Positions 8,050-16,311 of a DNA stretch of 64,000 bases are shown in pieces. A model generated the notes under the pieces. That model was given only the letters and a program-made list of their open reading frames with translations. It was not told the DNA's origin and did no database searches. The stretch is from Gilliamella sp. N-G2 (lineage in GTDB: Bacteria; Pseudomonadota; Gammaproteobacteria; Enterobacterales; Orbaceae), in the NCBI RefSeq assembly GCF_002142215.1, contig NZ_NAST01000003.1, positions 103,583 through 167,582 of the forward strand, read 5' to 3'. Position 1 is the first letter of the stretch. Every line of letters starts with the position of its first letter. The position numbers and the translations under genes are program-made.

Positions 8050-9276
8050 ATGATTCAATATGAAGTAATAAAAACTGAAAATTCAAGACCAGTAAAAATG
8101 TGGACTAAAGGTGTACCAGTCGAGCAAGAAGCCAAAGAACAATTACTAAAAACAGCACAATTGCCATTTATATTTAAACACATTGCAGTAATGCCTGATG
8201 TCCATGTGGGTAAAGGATCAACAATCGGGAGCGTTATTCCTACTCTAGGCGCTGTTATTCCAGCAGCCGTTGGGGTGGATATTGGTTGTGGAATGATGGC
8301 TGTACAAACGTCACTAACTGCGTCTGATTTACCTGATGACCTAGCGCCTTTACGTTTAGCTATTGAAAAAAACGTGCCACATGGTTCAACGCCTAAAAAT
8401 ATGGGTCAAGATCAGGGAAGTTGGCAAGATGCACCAGCAATTGTAGATCAATATTGGCAACAACTTTTACCAGGATTTGAGAAATTAACCGAAAAATATC
8501 CGTGTTTTTTAAAAACAAATAATTACTGTCATTTAGGGACACTAGGAGCGGGTAATCACTTTATCGAAGTTTGTTTAGATGAAAATCAACAAATCTGGAT
8601 TATGTTACATAGTGGTTCGCGTGGGGTCGGTAATGCTATCGGTGAATTTTTTATTAAATTAGCCAAAAAGGATATGGAGACTTATTTTATTGATAAATAT
8701 TTACCAAATAATGATTTAGCTTACTTTGTTGAAGGTACTGAACATTTTGATGATTATCTTATGGCAGTAAATTGGGCGCAAGAGTTTGCTCGTTTAAATC
8801 GTGAAATTATGATGCATAACACAATTATGGCTATTAGAAATACATTAAATATTGAGTTCACTAGTTATATACAATCCGTAAATTGTCATCATAACTATGT
8901 GCAAAAAGAGCATCATTTTGGGCAAAATGTGTTTGTGACACGTAAAGGAGCAGTATCTGCCCGTAAAGGGGAATTAGGGATTATTCCTGGATCGATGGGT
9001 GCGAAAAGCTATATTGTTCGCGGATTAGGGAATGAAGAAAGTTTTTGCTCTTGTTCTCATGGTGCAGGACGAGTGATGAGCCGATCTGCAGCCAAAAGAA
9101 TGTTCACTATTCAAGATCAAATGAAAGCCACTGCACACGTTGAATGTCGAAAAGATGCTGATGTGATTGATGAAATCCCAATGGCATATAAAGATATTGA
9201 TGCTGTAATGACGGCACAAAATGAATTAGTTGAGATTGTTCATCAACTACGACAAGTGGTCTGTGTGAAAGGATAA
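8050..9276 (+). CDS. rtcB: RNA-splicing ligase RtcB (canonical)
   Basis: 408 residues from the ATG at 8050, the same length as E. coli RtcB; AAGGAAG precedes it and the homologous N-terminus begins exactly here (an in-frame TTG at 8023 would add nine unconserved residues). It ligates 2',3'-cyclic phosphate/3'-phosphate RNA to 5'-OH RNA using GTP and Mn2+. Visible motifs: MPDVH-GKGSTIG, GVDIGCG (metal Asp and Cys at about 77 and 80), LGAGNHFIE, MLHSGSRG, NCHHNYV, RKGAVSAR, IPGSMGAKS and SCSHGAGRVMSR with the nucleotide-accepting His. It is the first gene of the sigma-54 operon. The usual partner rtcA (RNA 3'-phosphate cyclase) does not follow. Confidence 0.96.
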   Translation: MIQYEVIKTENSRPVKMWTKGVPVEQEAKEQLLKTAQLPFIFKHIAVMPDVHVGKGSTIGSVIPTLGAVIPAAVGVDIGCGMMAVQTSLTASDLPDDLAPLRLAIEKNVPHGSTPKNMGQDQGSWQDAPAIVDQYWQQLLPGFEKLTEKYPCFLKTNNYCHLGTLGAGNHFIEVCLDENQQIWIMLHSGSRGVGNAIGEFFIKLAKKDMETYFIDKYLPNNDLAYFVEGTEHFDDYLMAVNWAQEFARLNREIMMHNTIMAIRNTLNIEFTSYIQSVNCHHNYVQKEHHFGQNVFVTRKGAVSARKGELGIIPGSMGAKSYIVRGLGNEESFCSCSHGAGRVMSRSAAKRMFTIQDQMKATAHVECRKDADVIDEIPMAYKDIDAVMTAQNELVEIVHQLRQVVCVKG

Positions 9277-9280
9277 ATGA

Positions 9281-9303
9281 TATCGAGGATAACTTCCTCG
9301 ATA
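9281..9303 (+). other. 9-bp perfect stem-loop between rtcB and the next gene
   Basis: Arms 9281-9289 and 9295-9303 (TATCGAGGA / TCCTCGATA) around TAACT. It begins five bases after the rtcB stop. No T-run follows, so it is more likely an mRNA 3'-end stabiliser or partial attenuator setting relative expression inside the operon than a full terminator. Confidence 0.55.
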
Positions 9304-9324
9304 ATGATGATGATGATGATGATG
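9304..9324 (+). repeat. (ATG)7 trinucleotide microsatellite
   Basis: Seven tandem ATG triplets directly after the rtcB stem-loop, in non-coding sequence. Such tracts can change length by slippage; no reading frame of note runs through it. Confidence 0.85.
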
Positions 9325-9415
9325 GTAATAATATGATAACTAATGATTACTTATAGCATTTTGATATAAACAATTAATCATTCACGATAACGATAAGATA
9401 TTTTAAGGATAAACA

Positions 9416-10996
9416 ATGACAACGAATTTAAACACAACAACTGAGCAACCATTCCCAATAGTATGGGATAACAATAGAATCAGTATTTATCAGTTTTTAC
9501 TCCCTTATCAAAATGCTGATAAATTACCAGAGATAGCGGAAACGCTCCCTGATGAATCTTTGGATAATAACGAATTCAAATGGGCAGATGGAGCAATGGA
9601 TGGTGTTATCAATCATCACGGTGCATCGACAGAACAAAATTGTGCAGAAAATATGCTAATGTTGCTTCAACAAATAACAATACAACCTAATCAGTCAGAT
9701 ATTGAGCAACTGTATAATTTAGTCACCACTGAACGAACATTAAGCTTTATTGATGATTTAGCTGAAGCAATACCGAACATTGATGTTGATTTTGATAAAT
9801 TATATGAGTTTATCTATTGGTTAGCCATTAATAGCCCTGATCGTGAAATCATTAAATTTAGTATTGCTATATTGGGTTCTTTTACCACCGAACAAACCGA
9901 ACTATTTATGTTATTCGGTATGCATAATGAGTTTAGCTTATATTCTGCTATTGCATTAGAAAATACATTATCATCTGAAAATGATATTGAAAATACCTTA
10001 ATGAAACTAGCTCAAAAAGTTGATGGTTGGGGACGTATTCAAATCGTCGAACGGTTAACCAACTATCCATTATCATCAGCAAGCAAAGATTGGTTGTTAA
10101 GAGCTGGTTATCAAAATAGCATTATGAATGAATATCTTGCTTATACCTGCGCAGTAGCTGGTGAATTAGATAAGGTGTTAGAGCAAGAGAGTATTGATAA
10201 TGAATTAATTAGCTCAATCGGTGAAATTCTAGAAGCATTAATTAACGGTGGGCCTGCTGAGGATATATATTGTTATGATGTTGCTGCTCAAGTTTGTGCC
10301 AATTATTTAACTCATCTACTTAAACAACCAAACTTAGTCGATCTGAATATATTACGAGCGGTCAAATTAATACATAATTTTGTTGCTGAGGAGGTAGATG
10401 AAAATACGCCTAACTGGCACGAACAAATAAAAGATGAAATAATCGAAAAAGCTAATCAGTTTATTCAACAAGATAAATGGTTAGAATTGATTGAAGAAAA
10501 CCTAACGGCTAACAATGAGAATCAATTTTCGCTAGCAGCAGAACTTTATTCTCAATATGGTTTTGATGCATGGCCTGCACGATTTGAATATCAGAAAAAA
10601 TATAATGGTGATCAGTGGAATGATTTGATGCAAAGTGATTCAATATCAAGAATCCAACAAGTTATTCAATTAGCTAATCAACAATATGATTTTGCTAAAC
10701 TCGCAACCGGACCTACATTGGATGATGGATTCGGCGAAGATGATGCACATTATATATTATTACTGATATTACAAGAACTTGATCGTTTTCCTGAGGTTGG
10801 TGAAGATTTATTATTAATCGCTTTAAAAAGCCCGCTAATGCGACATCGAACTATGGCATTAAATGCTATAAAAGCTTGGGATCGGTCATTATGGTCAGAC
10901 AATATCAAAACAGCAATACAAGAATTGGCAATCATTGAACCTGATGACGAGATTAAAGAAGATTTAGCCGCATTAATAGCTGAAATGAATGATTAA
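9416..10996 (+). CDS. unrecognised acidic helical (HEAT-like) protein of the rtcB operon
   Basis: 526 residues, soluble, no signal peptide or membrane segment, rich in Asp, Glu and Asn. AAGG at good spacing supports the start. I see no enzymatic motif. The middle and C-terminal parts consist of repeated amphipathic helix pairs with short loops (for example YLAYTCAVAGELDKVL and ALKSPLMRHRTMALNAIKAW), suggesting an all-helical solenoid such as HEAT or a related repeat. It lies between the ligase and two nucleotidyltransferases, so a scaffold or RNA/protein adaptor in RNA repair is a reasonable guess but only inference. It is not the Ro60/Rsr-type ring protein often found with rtcBA. A degraded tRNA-binding or immunity-type role cannot be excluded. 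Confidence 0.6.
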   Translation: MTTNLNTTTEQPFPIVWDNNRISIYQFLLPYQNADKLPEIAETLPDESLDNNEFKWADGAMDGVINHHGASTEQNCAENMLMLLQQITIQPNQSDIEQLYNLVTTERTLSFIDDLAEAIPNIDVDFDKLYEFIYWLAINSPDREIIKFSIAILGSFTTEQTELFMLFGMHNEFSLYSAIALENTLSSENDIENTLMKLAQKVDGWGRIQIVERLTNYPLSSASKDWLLRAGYQNSIMNEYLAYTCAVAGELDKVLEQESIDNELISSIGEILEALINGGPAEDIYCYDVAAQVCANYLTHLLKQPNLVDLNILRAVKLIHNFVAEEVDENTPNWHEQIKDEIIEKANQFIQQDKWLELIEENLTANNENQFSLAAELYSQYGFDAWPARFEYQKKYNGDQWNDLMQSDSISRIQQVIQLANQQYDFAKLATGPTLDDGFGEDDAHYILLLILQELDRFPEVGEDLLLIALKSPLMRHRTMALNAIKAWDRSLWSDNIKTAIQELAIIEPDDEIKEDLAALIAEMND

Positions 10997-11049
10997 AAAT
11001 TTTATTCAATTGATGGTTATTATAAAAATTAATAAGGATGTTATTGAAA

Positions 11050-11805
11050 ATGCAAAACCGTATACAAGAAAAACTTATTGAATTAGAACAACAATATAGC
11101 ATCAATATCATTTTTGCCTGTGAGTCTGGTAGCCGAGCATGGGGATTTCCCTCACCAAATAGTGATTATGATGTTCGTTTTATTTATATTCATCCAATTG
11201 ATAAATATTTATCAATTGATAATCCTGCTTCTCATCTGACTTTTCCAATCGACGATGAGTTGGATTTACATGGGTGGGATTTGAAAAAAACGTTACAGTT
11301 AATTCGCAAATCCAATACTACGCCATTTGAGTGGTTGCAGTCACCAATTATTTATAAGCAAAATGCTGCAATTGCTGAGCCATTATGGCAATTATGCGCA
11401 GAATTTTTTAATGCTCGCGGTAATATTTTTCACTATTTAGGTATAGCGAAAAGTGCTTGGCAAAGTAGTGAAGAGCAACAAATTGGTGTCAAAAAGTTAT
11501 TTTATGTGTTAAGACTACTATTATGTGCTAAATGGTGTTTGGAAAAACAGCAAATCGCGCCGATGGCAATAGCACCATTATTGGCGCTATTGCCCGAAAA
11601 TTTACGTAACAAAATCAATAAGATTATTGAGCAAAAAGCAACCATGGCTGAATCACAACTTATCGCTATCGATCCTGAAATATTACTATTTATTGAACAA
11701 TCAATGAATGATATCTTGCAACAGGTTGCACCAATAACAGAACGGCATTTTAAACCAGCTAAATTAGATCAATTTTTCATAAAAACATTGATGGATTTGC
11801 AATAG
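11050..11805 (+). CDS. pol-beta-type nucleotidyltransferase (YcgL/RlaP-like), copy 1
   Basis: 251 residues from the ATG at 11050; an ATG at 11038 (four more residues) touches the AAGG ribosome site and a TTG at 11044 is also possible. The N-terminal domain has the nucleotidyltransferase signature ACESGSRAWGFPSPNSDYDVRF with Gly-Ser and the metal-binding Asp pair of the pol-beta superfamily, then GWDLKK and helical C-terminus. This is the family I know as COG3541/YcgL, called RlaP (RNA-ligase-associated pol beta) in surveys of RNA repair genes. The expected reaction is transfer of a nucleotide to an RNA end or protein before or after RtcB sealing; substrate is unknown. It sits 53 bp after the helical protein and 15 bp before the second copy. 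Confidence 0.82.
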   Translation: MQNRIQEKLIELEQQYSINIIFACESGSRAWGFPSPNSDYDVRFIYIHPIDKYLSIDNPASHLTFPIDDELDLHGWDLKKTLQLIRKSNTTPFEWLQSPIIYKQNAAIAEPLWQLCAEFFNARGNIFHYLGIAKSAWQSSEEQQIGVKKLFYVLRLLLCAKWCLEKQQIAPMAIAPLLALLPENLRNKINKIIEQKATMAESQLIAIDPEILLFIEQSMNDILQQVAPITERHFKPAKLDQFFIKTLMDLQ

Positions 11806-11820
11806 GGAAAAGAATATCAA

Positions 11821-12882
11821 ATGACAATTGATGATTTAAAAAGGCAAAATTTAATCTTATTTGAGGTTATCAGTGGTAGCCGTGCTTTTGGATTAGCCAC
11901 TGAAACATCGGATACTGATATCAAAGGGGTATTTTATCTACCAAAAGAAAAATTTTATGGACTTGAATACATTCCGCAAATTAGTAATGCCTCAAATGAT
12001 ATTGTCTATTATGAATTAGGCCGGTTTGTTGAATTACTGCTTAAAAATAACCCTAATATTTTAGAAGTGTTAGCTTCCAGCTCAGAATGTATTTTATATC
12101 AACATCCGATTATGCAGCAGTTGACCCTTGATCTTTTTTTATCTAAACAAACCGAACAAACATTTGCTCACTATGCAATATCGAAAATAAAAAAAGCTAA
12201 AGGATTGAATAAAAAAATCAATAACCCAGTGGAAGTTAAACGAAAAACAGTACTGGATTTTTGTTATATTATTCAAGGGCAACATACTTATCCAATGACC
12301 AACTGGTTAACAAAAAATGGTTTACAGCAACAGTGTTGTGGTTTAGTTAATATACCTCATGGTAAGGATTTATATGCCCTTTTCTATGACGAGTTAGGTA
12401 GTTGTGGTTATCATGGCATTATTCAGCATGAAGATTCAACGGAACTCTGTTTATCTTCGGTGAAAATCGACACCCCTGTGATGGCTTATTTGAGTTTTAA
12501 TCGTGATGGCTTCTCATCGCATTGCAGTGGCTATAAAGCGTATTGGCAATGGGTCGCCAATCGTAATCAACAACGTTATAAAAATAATATTGAAAATGGC
12601 AATGACTTTGATGCTAAAAACATGATGCATACCATTCGGTTATTGCAAGTTGCCTACGAAATCATGACAAAAGGAACCATTACCAATAAACGACCTAATC
12701 GCGACGAACTGTTAGCCATTAAGCAAGGTAAATTAAGCTATGATGAGATTATGCAACTTGCTGAGTCGTTATTAGCAAAAATTGAAACCGCATCATTGTC
12801 ATCGCGATTACCTGACCAACCTAATCGCCAAAAAGCATTAGCAGTTTTACTAACTATGCGTAATCACTTATATCAATCATAA
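11821..12882 (+). CDS. pol-beta-type nucleotidyltransferase (YcgL/RlaP-like), copy 2
   Basis: 353 residues. The catalytic signature lies near the start: ISGSRAFGLATETSDTDIKGVF, with Gly-Ser and the DTD metal-binding pair. It is about 100 residues longer than its neighbour and differs from it everywhere outside this signature, so the two are different subfamilies rather than a recent duplication. The C-terminal part contains KRKTVLDFCYIIQGQ and DAKNMMHTIRLLQVAYEI, helical segments typical of larger YcgL-like proteins. Last gene of the rtcB operon, 15 bp after copy 1 and followed by a strong terminator. Likely acts on RNA termini with RtcB; the reaction is inferred from family and context. Confidence 0.82.
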   Translation: MTIDDLKRQNLILFEVISGSRAFGLATETSDTDIKGVFYLPKEKFYGLEYIPQISNASNDIVYYELGRFVELLLKNNPNILEVLASSSECILYQHPIMQQLTLDLFLSKQTEQTFAHYAISKIKKAKGLNKKINNPVEVKRKTVLDFCYIIQGQHTYPMTNWLTKNGLQQQCCGLVNIPHGKDLYALFYDELGSCGYHGIIQHEDSTELCLSSVKIDTPVMAYLSFNRDGFSSHCSGYKAYWQWVANRNQQRYKNNIENGNDFDAKNMMHTIRLLQVAYEIMTKGTITNKRPNRDELLAIKQGKLSYDEIMQLAESLLAKIETASLSSRLPDQPNRQKALAVLLTMRNHLYQS

Positions 12883-12890
12883 TGATTAAT

Positions 12891-12923
12891 AAAAAGCGCT
12901 CATTTTAATAACGGCGCTTTTTT
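12891..12923. terminator. bidirectional rho-independent terminator
   Basis: AAAAAGCGC (12891-12899) pairs with GCGCTTTTTT (12914-12923). A-run on one side and T-run on the other let it end both the rtcB operon (plus strand) and the tre operon (minus strand), which converge here. Confidence 0.85.
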
Positions 12924-12946
12924 ACATTCAATTTTACTAAAGCTTA

Positions 12947-14623
12947 TTATTTATCATCACCAGCCAATAAATATAATGCTTCGTATGGTCTTAATTGAAT
13001 TTCAGAGTCAAATGCGGTTGCTTGCTGATAATTACTCAATAATATTTGCCAATTAGTACCTTGTAAGGTTTTTGGTAACTGCCAGTTAACCGGTTTTTCG
13101 GTTAGATTGGTTATCACTAATAGTTGTTGGTTATTATAACGGCGCAAGTAACACCAATAATCAGCAATATTGGCGGTTAAATCTTGATAATCACCAAAAA
13201 TAAAGATTGGATACTCTTTGCGTAACTTAATTAATGTTTGATAGCAGTAAAAGATCGAATTCTGATCAGCCAATGCAGCTTTGACATTAATTTGAGGGTA
13301 ATTATTTGCCACCTCAATCCATGGTTTTCCCGTTGTAAAACCAGCATTTAAGCTATCATCCCATTGCATAGGCGTACGACTGTTATCACGTGATTTACTC
13401 GCTAAAATTGCTAAAATTTCCGCTTCATTCATCCCTTCAGCTATTTTTTCTTGGTAGATATTTAAACTTTCGACATCACGATATTGGTTAATACTATTAA
13501 AGTGCGGATTGGTCATGCCGATCTCTTCACCTTGATAGAGATATGGCGTACCTTGTAATCCATATAGTAACATAGCAAGCATTTTCGCTGATTCACGGTG
13601 ATATTGGCCTTCATTACCTAAGCGTGACACAATTCGCGGTTGGTCATGATTACACCAAAAAATGGCATTCCATGCTTTAGCATGCATCCCAGTTTGCCAA
13701 TCACCAATAATATTCTTCAACTCAAGCAAATCTGGTTTAGCTAATGCCCATTTATAGCCATTTGGATAATCAACTTTTAAATGATGAAAGTTAAAAGTCA
13801 TAGTGAGCTCTTTTCCGTCTAACGAGGCATATTGCAAACAGTTAGCTAATGAGGTCGAAGACATTTCACCAACGGTTTTGAGATCATTAGGTTGGAAGGC
13901 ATCGCGACTCATCTCTTGTAAAAACTCGTGGATTTTGGGGCCATCAGTATAAAAACGTCGACCATCACCATTGTTGTCATCAGCAAAATCCTGTTGTTTG
14001 GAGACTAAATTAATCACATCCAGTCTTAATGCATCAACGCCTTTATCTGCCCAAAATTGACATACTTTCTTAATTTCGTTGCGAACTTGTGGATTTTCCC
14101 AATTAAGATCAGCTTGCTCTTTGGCAAATAGGTGTAAGTAATATTGCCCAGATTGTTCATGCCATTGCCATGCTTTACCACCAAACTTGGAGCGCCAATT
14201 ATTGGGCTCGCTACCGTCCGCCTTAGCATCTTTCCAGATATAAAATGAGCGGTACGGGCTGGCTTTATCTAAAGCTGATTTAAACCATGGATGCTCGGTC
14301 GAGGTGTGATTGAACACCATATCCATCATAATGCGGATGCCACGCTCATGCGCCTGTTTAATCAGTAATTCAAAATCATCCATTGAGCCATAGGCTGGGT
14401 CGATATCGTAATAGTCGGCAACATCATAGCCATTATCAATTTGCGGTGATGGATAAATTGGCGTTAACCAAATGGCACTAATACCAAGCTTTTTTAGATA
14501 ATCTAATCGGCTGATAATACCTAACAAATCACCGGTTGCCTGATCTTGACTGGCTTGAAAACTTTTAGGATAGATTTGATAAATGGTACCGTTTTGCCAC
14601 CATGGAATAGCTATTTTATTCAT
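12947..14623 (-). CDS. treC: trehalose-6-phosphate hydrolase TreC
   Basis: 558 residues from the ATG at 14623, chosen because the product then begins MNKIAIPWWQNG like E. coli TreC (551 residues); an in-frame ATG at 14662 adds 13 unconserved residues. A cytoplasmic GH13 enzyme that splits trehalose 6-phosphate into glucose and glucose 6-phosphate. Family blocks are in order: IYQIYPKSFQ, DMVFNHTS, DALRLDVIN with the catalytic Asp, VGEMSS with the catalytic Glu, and WCNHDQPR with the third acidic residue. It follows treB by 78 bp and is the second gene of the tre operon. Confidence 0.95.
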   Translation of the reverse strand: MNKIAIPWWQNGTIYQIYPKSFQASQDQATGDLLGIISRLDYLKKLGISAIWLTPIYPSPQIDNGYDVADYYDIDPAYGSMDDFELLIKQAHERGIRIMMDMVFNHTSTEHPWFKSALDKASPYRSFYIWKDAKADGSEPNNWRSKFGGKAWQWHEQSGQYYLHLFAKEQADLNWENPQVRNEIKKVCQFWADKGVDALRLDVINLVSKQQDFADDNNGDGRRFYTDGPKIHEFLQEMSRDAFQPNDLKTVGEMSSTSLANCLQYASLDGKELTMTFNFHHLKVDYPNGYKWALAKPDLLELKNIIGDWQTGMHAKAWNAIFWCNHDQPRIVSRLGNEGQYHRESAKMLAMLLYGLQGTPYLYQGEEIGMTNPHFNSINQYRDVESLNIYQEKIAEGMNEAEILAILASKSRDNSRTPMQWDDSLNAGFTTGKPWIEVANNYPQINVKAALADQNSIFYCYQTLIKLRKEYPIFIFGDYQDLTANIADYWCYLRRYNNQQLLVITNLTEKPVNWQLPKTLQGTNWQILLSNYQQATAFDSEIQLRPYEALYLLAGDDK

Positions 14624-14701
14624 CGCTTGCTCTTTATTTTTAATCAGTAGATTCAAATTCACCAGCAGTCAAAACCGTGGTGAATCCCCTATTTATAACC
14701 G

Positions 14702-16129
14702 TTATCGGATATTTAACGTGCCCTTTTTCTGTTTTATTTTGTAAACAATGACAGTTAATACGATTGGTACTACAATCGCTACCAACATTGCTAAGGCATA
14801 AATTGACCAGAAGACTGGTTTTATCGATAGGATACCGGGTAATCCGCCCACGCCGATACCATTGGATAACACCCCATATAAACCACAGATTAATCCAGCA
14901 CAAGCGGCACCAATCATGGCGCAAAACATCGGGAATTTATAGCGTAAATTGATACCATACATCGCTGGCTCTGTCACACCGAGATAACCAGATATTGCCG
15001 CAGGAATGGATACTTCTCGTTCATTATGTTTTTTACTTATTAAGATGATACCAACCACCGCTGATGCTTGGGCGATATTGGATAAGGCAATAATTGGCCA
15101 AATAGGTGTGCCGCCCATACTTTCGGTCATCTGCATATCGATAGCTAATGTGGTGTGATGAATACCAGTAATAACCAAAGGTGCATAGAAGAAGCCAAAA
15201 ATAGCAGAGCCAATAAAGGCATAATCACCAGTCATTAAATACTTAACCACATAAGCGATACCATCGCCAAGCATGCGTCCAATAGGCCCCAAAACAAAGT
15301 GAGCTAAGACGACTGATACCATTAAGGCAACGATTGGCACAATCACTAGATTTAAGTAATCAGGAATAATTTTACGAAGGCGTGTTTCAATCCATCCTAA
15401 AGCTAAACCAGCAAAAATTGACGGTATAACTTGTGCTTGATAACCCACTTTAGCAATGGTAAACCAACCAAAATCCCATACCTTGGGAATGGCCTTACCC
15501 AAATCATAAGCATTCATCAGTTGTGGTGAAACTAATGTGATGCCTAATACAATGCCCAAAACGGGTGATCCGCCCATTTTTTTCACCGTAGACCAGCAAA
15601 TAGCTACTGGTAAGAAGTGAAAGATAGCTTCACACGGTAACCATAGGAAATCGTTAATTGGTATCAGCCAACTAAAAGTGTGTATTAGCGGTTTATTATC
15701 AATGGTTGGCATTTCACCAATCACATTACGTAAGCCAAGTAGTAAACCACCCGCAATGAGTGCGGGTAATAATGGCACGAAGATTTCCGCTAAATTAGAG
15801 ATTAACCGTTCAAACCATGACATATTTTGTTTAGCTGCGGCTTTGGTTTGTTCTTTGGTTGCTTCATCAATATTTAACTGTTCAGTGAGTAATTTGTAAT
15901 AACGGTCAACATCCGTGCCAATAATAACTTGGAATTGCCCGGCGTTATTAAAGCAACCTTTGACAAAAGGTAATTCTTCAATAGCGTCAACATTGGCTAT
16001 TTTCGGATCAGCAAGCGCAAATCTTAATCTGGTTAAACAATGGGTGACACTGGCAATATTTTCTTTTCCGCCAACCAGCTCAATTAGTTGCATAATTGAT
16101 GCGGTTGAAACTTTAGGTGCTTTCGCCAT
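14702..16129 (-). CDS. treB: PTS trehalose-specific EIIBC component TreB
   Basis: 475 residues. It imports trehalose across the inner membrane while phosphorylating it to trehalose 6-phosphate. The N-terminal EIIB domain (about 1-90) carries the phosphocysteine motif THCLTRLRF; the remaining residues form the multi-span EIIC domain with GIHHTTLAIDMQ and the PAMYGINLRYKFP block. No EIIA domain is fused, as in E. coli TreB, where the glucose EIIA is borrowed. The gene precedes treC and is divergent in control though same-strand to treR. AGGAGACTTAAC-type ribosome site lies just upstream. Promoter region holds adjacent TreR-type and CRP sites. Confidence 0.95.
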   Translation of the reverse strand: MAKAPKVSTASIMQLIELVGGKENIASVTHCLTRLRFALADPKIANVDAIEELPFVKGCFNNAGQFQVIIGTDVDRYYKLLTEQLNIDEATKEQTKAAAKQNMSWFERLISNLAEIFVPLLPALIAGGLLLGLRNVIGEMPTIDNKPLIHTFSWLIPINDFLWLPCEAIFHFLPVAICWSTVKKMGGSPVLGIVLGITLVSPQLMNAYDLGKAIPKVWDFGWFTIAKVGYQAQVIPSIFAGLALGWIETRLRKIIPDYLNLVIVPIVALMVSVVLAHFVLGPIGRMLGDGIAYVVKYLMTGDYAFIGSAIFGFFYAPLVITGIHHTTLAIDMQMTESMGGTPIWPIIALSNIAQASAVVGIILISKKHNEREVSIPAAISGYLGVTEPAMYGINLRYKFPMFCAMIGAACAGLICGLYGVLSNGIGVGGLPGILSIKPVFWSIYALAMLVAIVVPIVLTVIVYKIKQKKGTLNIR

Positions 16130-16203
16130 TGTTAAGTCTCCTTATTTTCAATTTAAGCCAATATTTTAGTTTTTAGTTAAATGATTTCGATCCTAATTTG
16201 ATA

Positions 16204-16240
16204 GAGATTAAGCATAAATGGAATTACTATTTAAATAAAT
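16204..16240 (-). promoter_or_regulatory. likely treB promoter region
   Basis: On the minus strand TATGCT (complement of 16211-16216) is a reasonable -10; a weak AT-rich -35 lies about 17 bases upstream, next to the operator. This would put the transcription start near 16204 and the CRP centre about 60 bases upstream, the class I position. Hand-fitted, so moderate confidence. Confidence 0.45.
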
Positions 16241-16252
16241 GGGAACGTTCCC
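16241..16252. promoter_or_regulatory. TreR-type operator palindrome
   Basis: GGGAACGTTCCC, a perfect 12-bp palindrome between treR and treB, of the LacI-family type and very like the GGAACGTTCC core of enterobacterial TreR sites. Binding here would block treB transcription in the absence of trehalose 6-phosphate. Confidence 0.85.
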
Positions 16253-16256
16253 TTTT

Positions 16257-16272
16257 TGTGATAAACCTCACA
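16257..16272. promoter_or_regulatory. CRP (cAMP receptor protein) site
   Basis: TGTGATAAACCTCACA matches the consensus TGTGA-N6-TCACA without mismatch. It lies on the upstream side of the TreR palindrome relative to treB, so the tre operon should need CRP-cAMP, giving catabolite control. Confidence 0.88.
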
Positions 16273-16311
16273 AATTTCAAATAATCACAGCTAAATGTTA
16301 TACACAGTGAG

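Noticed and set aside
14640..14924. 94-residue minus-strand frame overlapping treB and the treB-treC gap
   Set aside because: It overlaps the conserved C-terminus of TreB in another frame; no ribosome site or homology.
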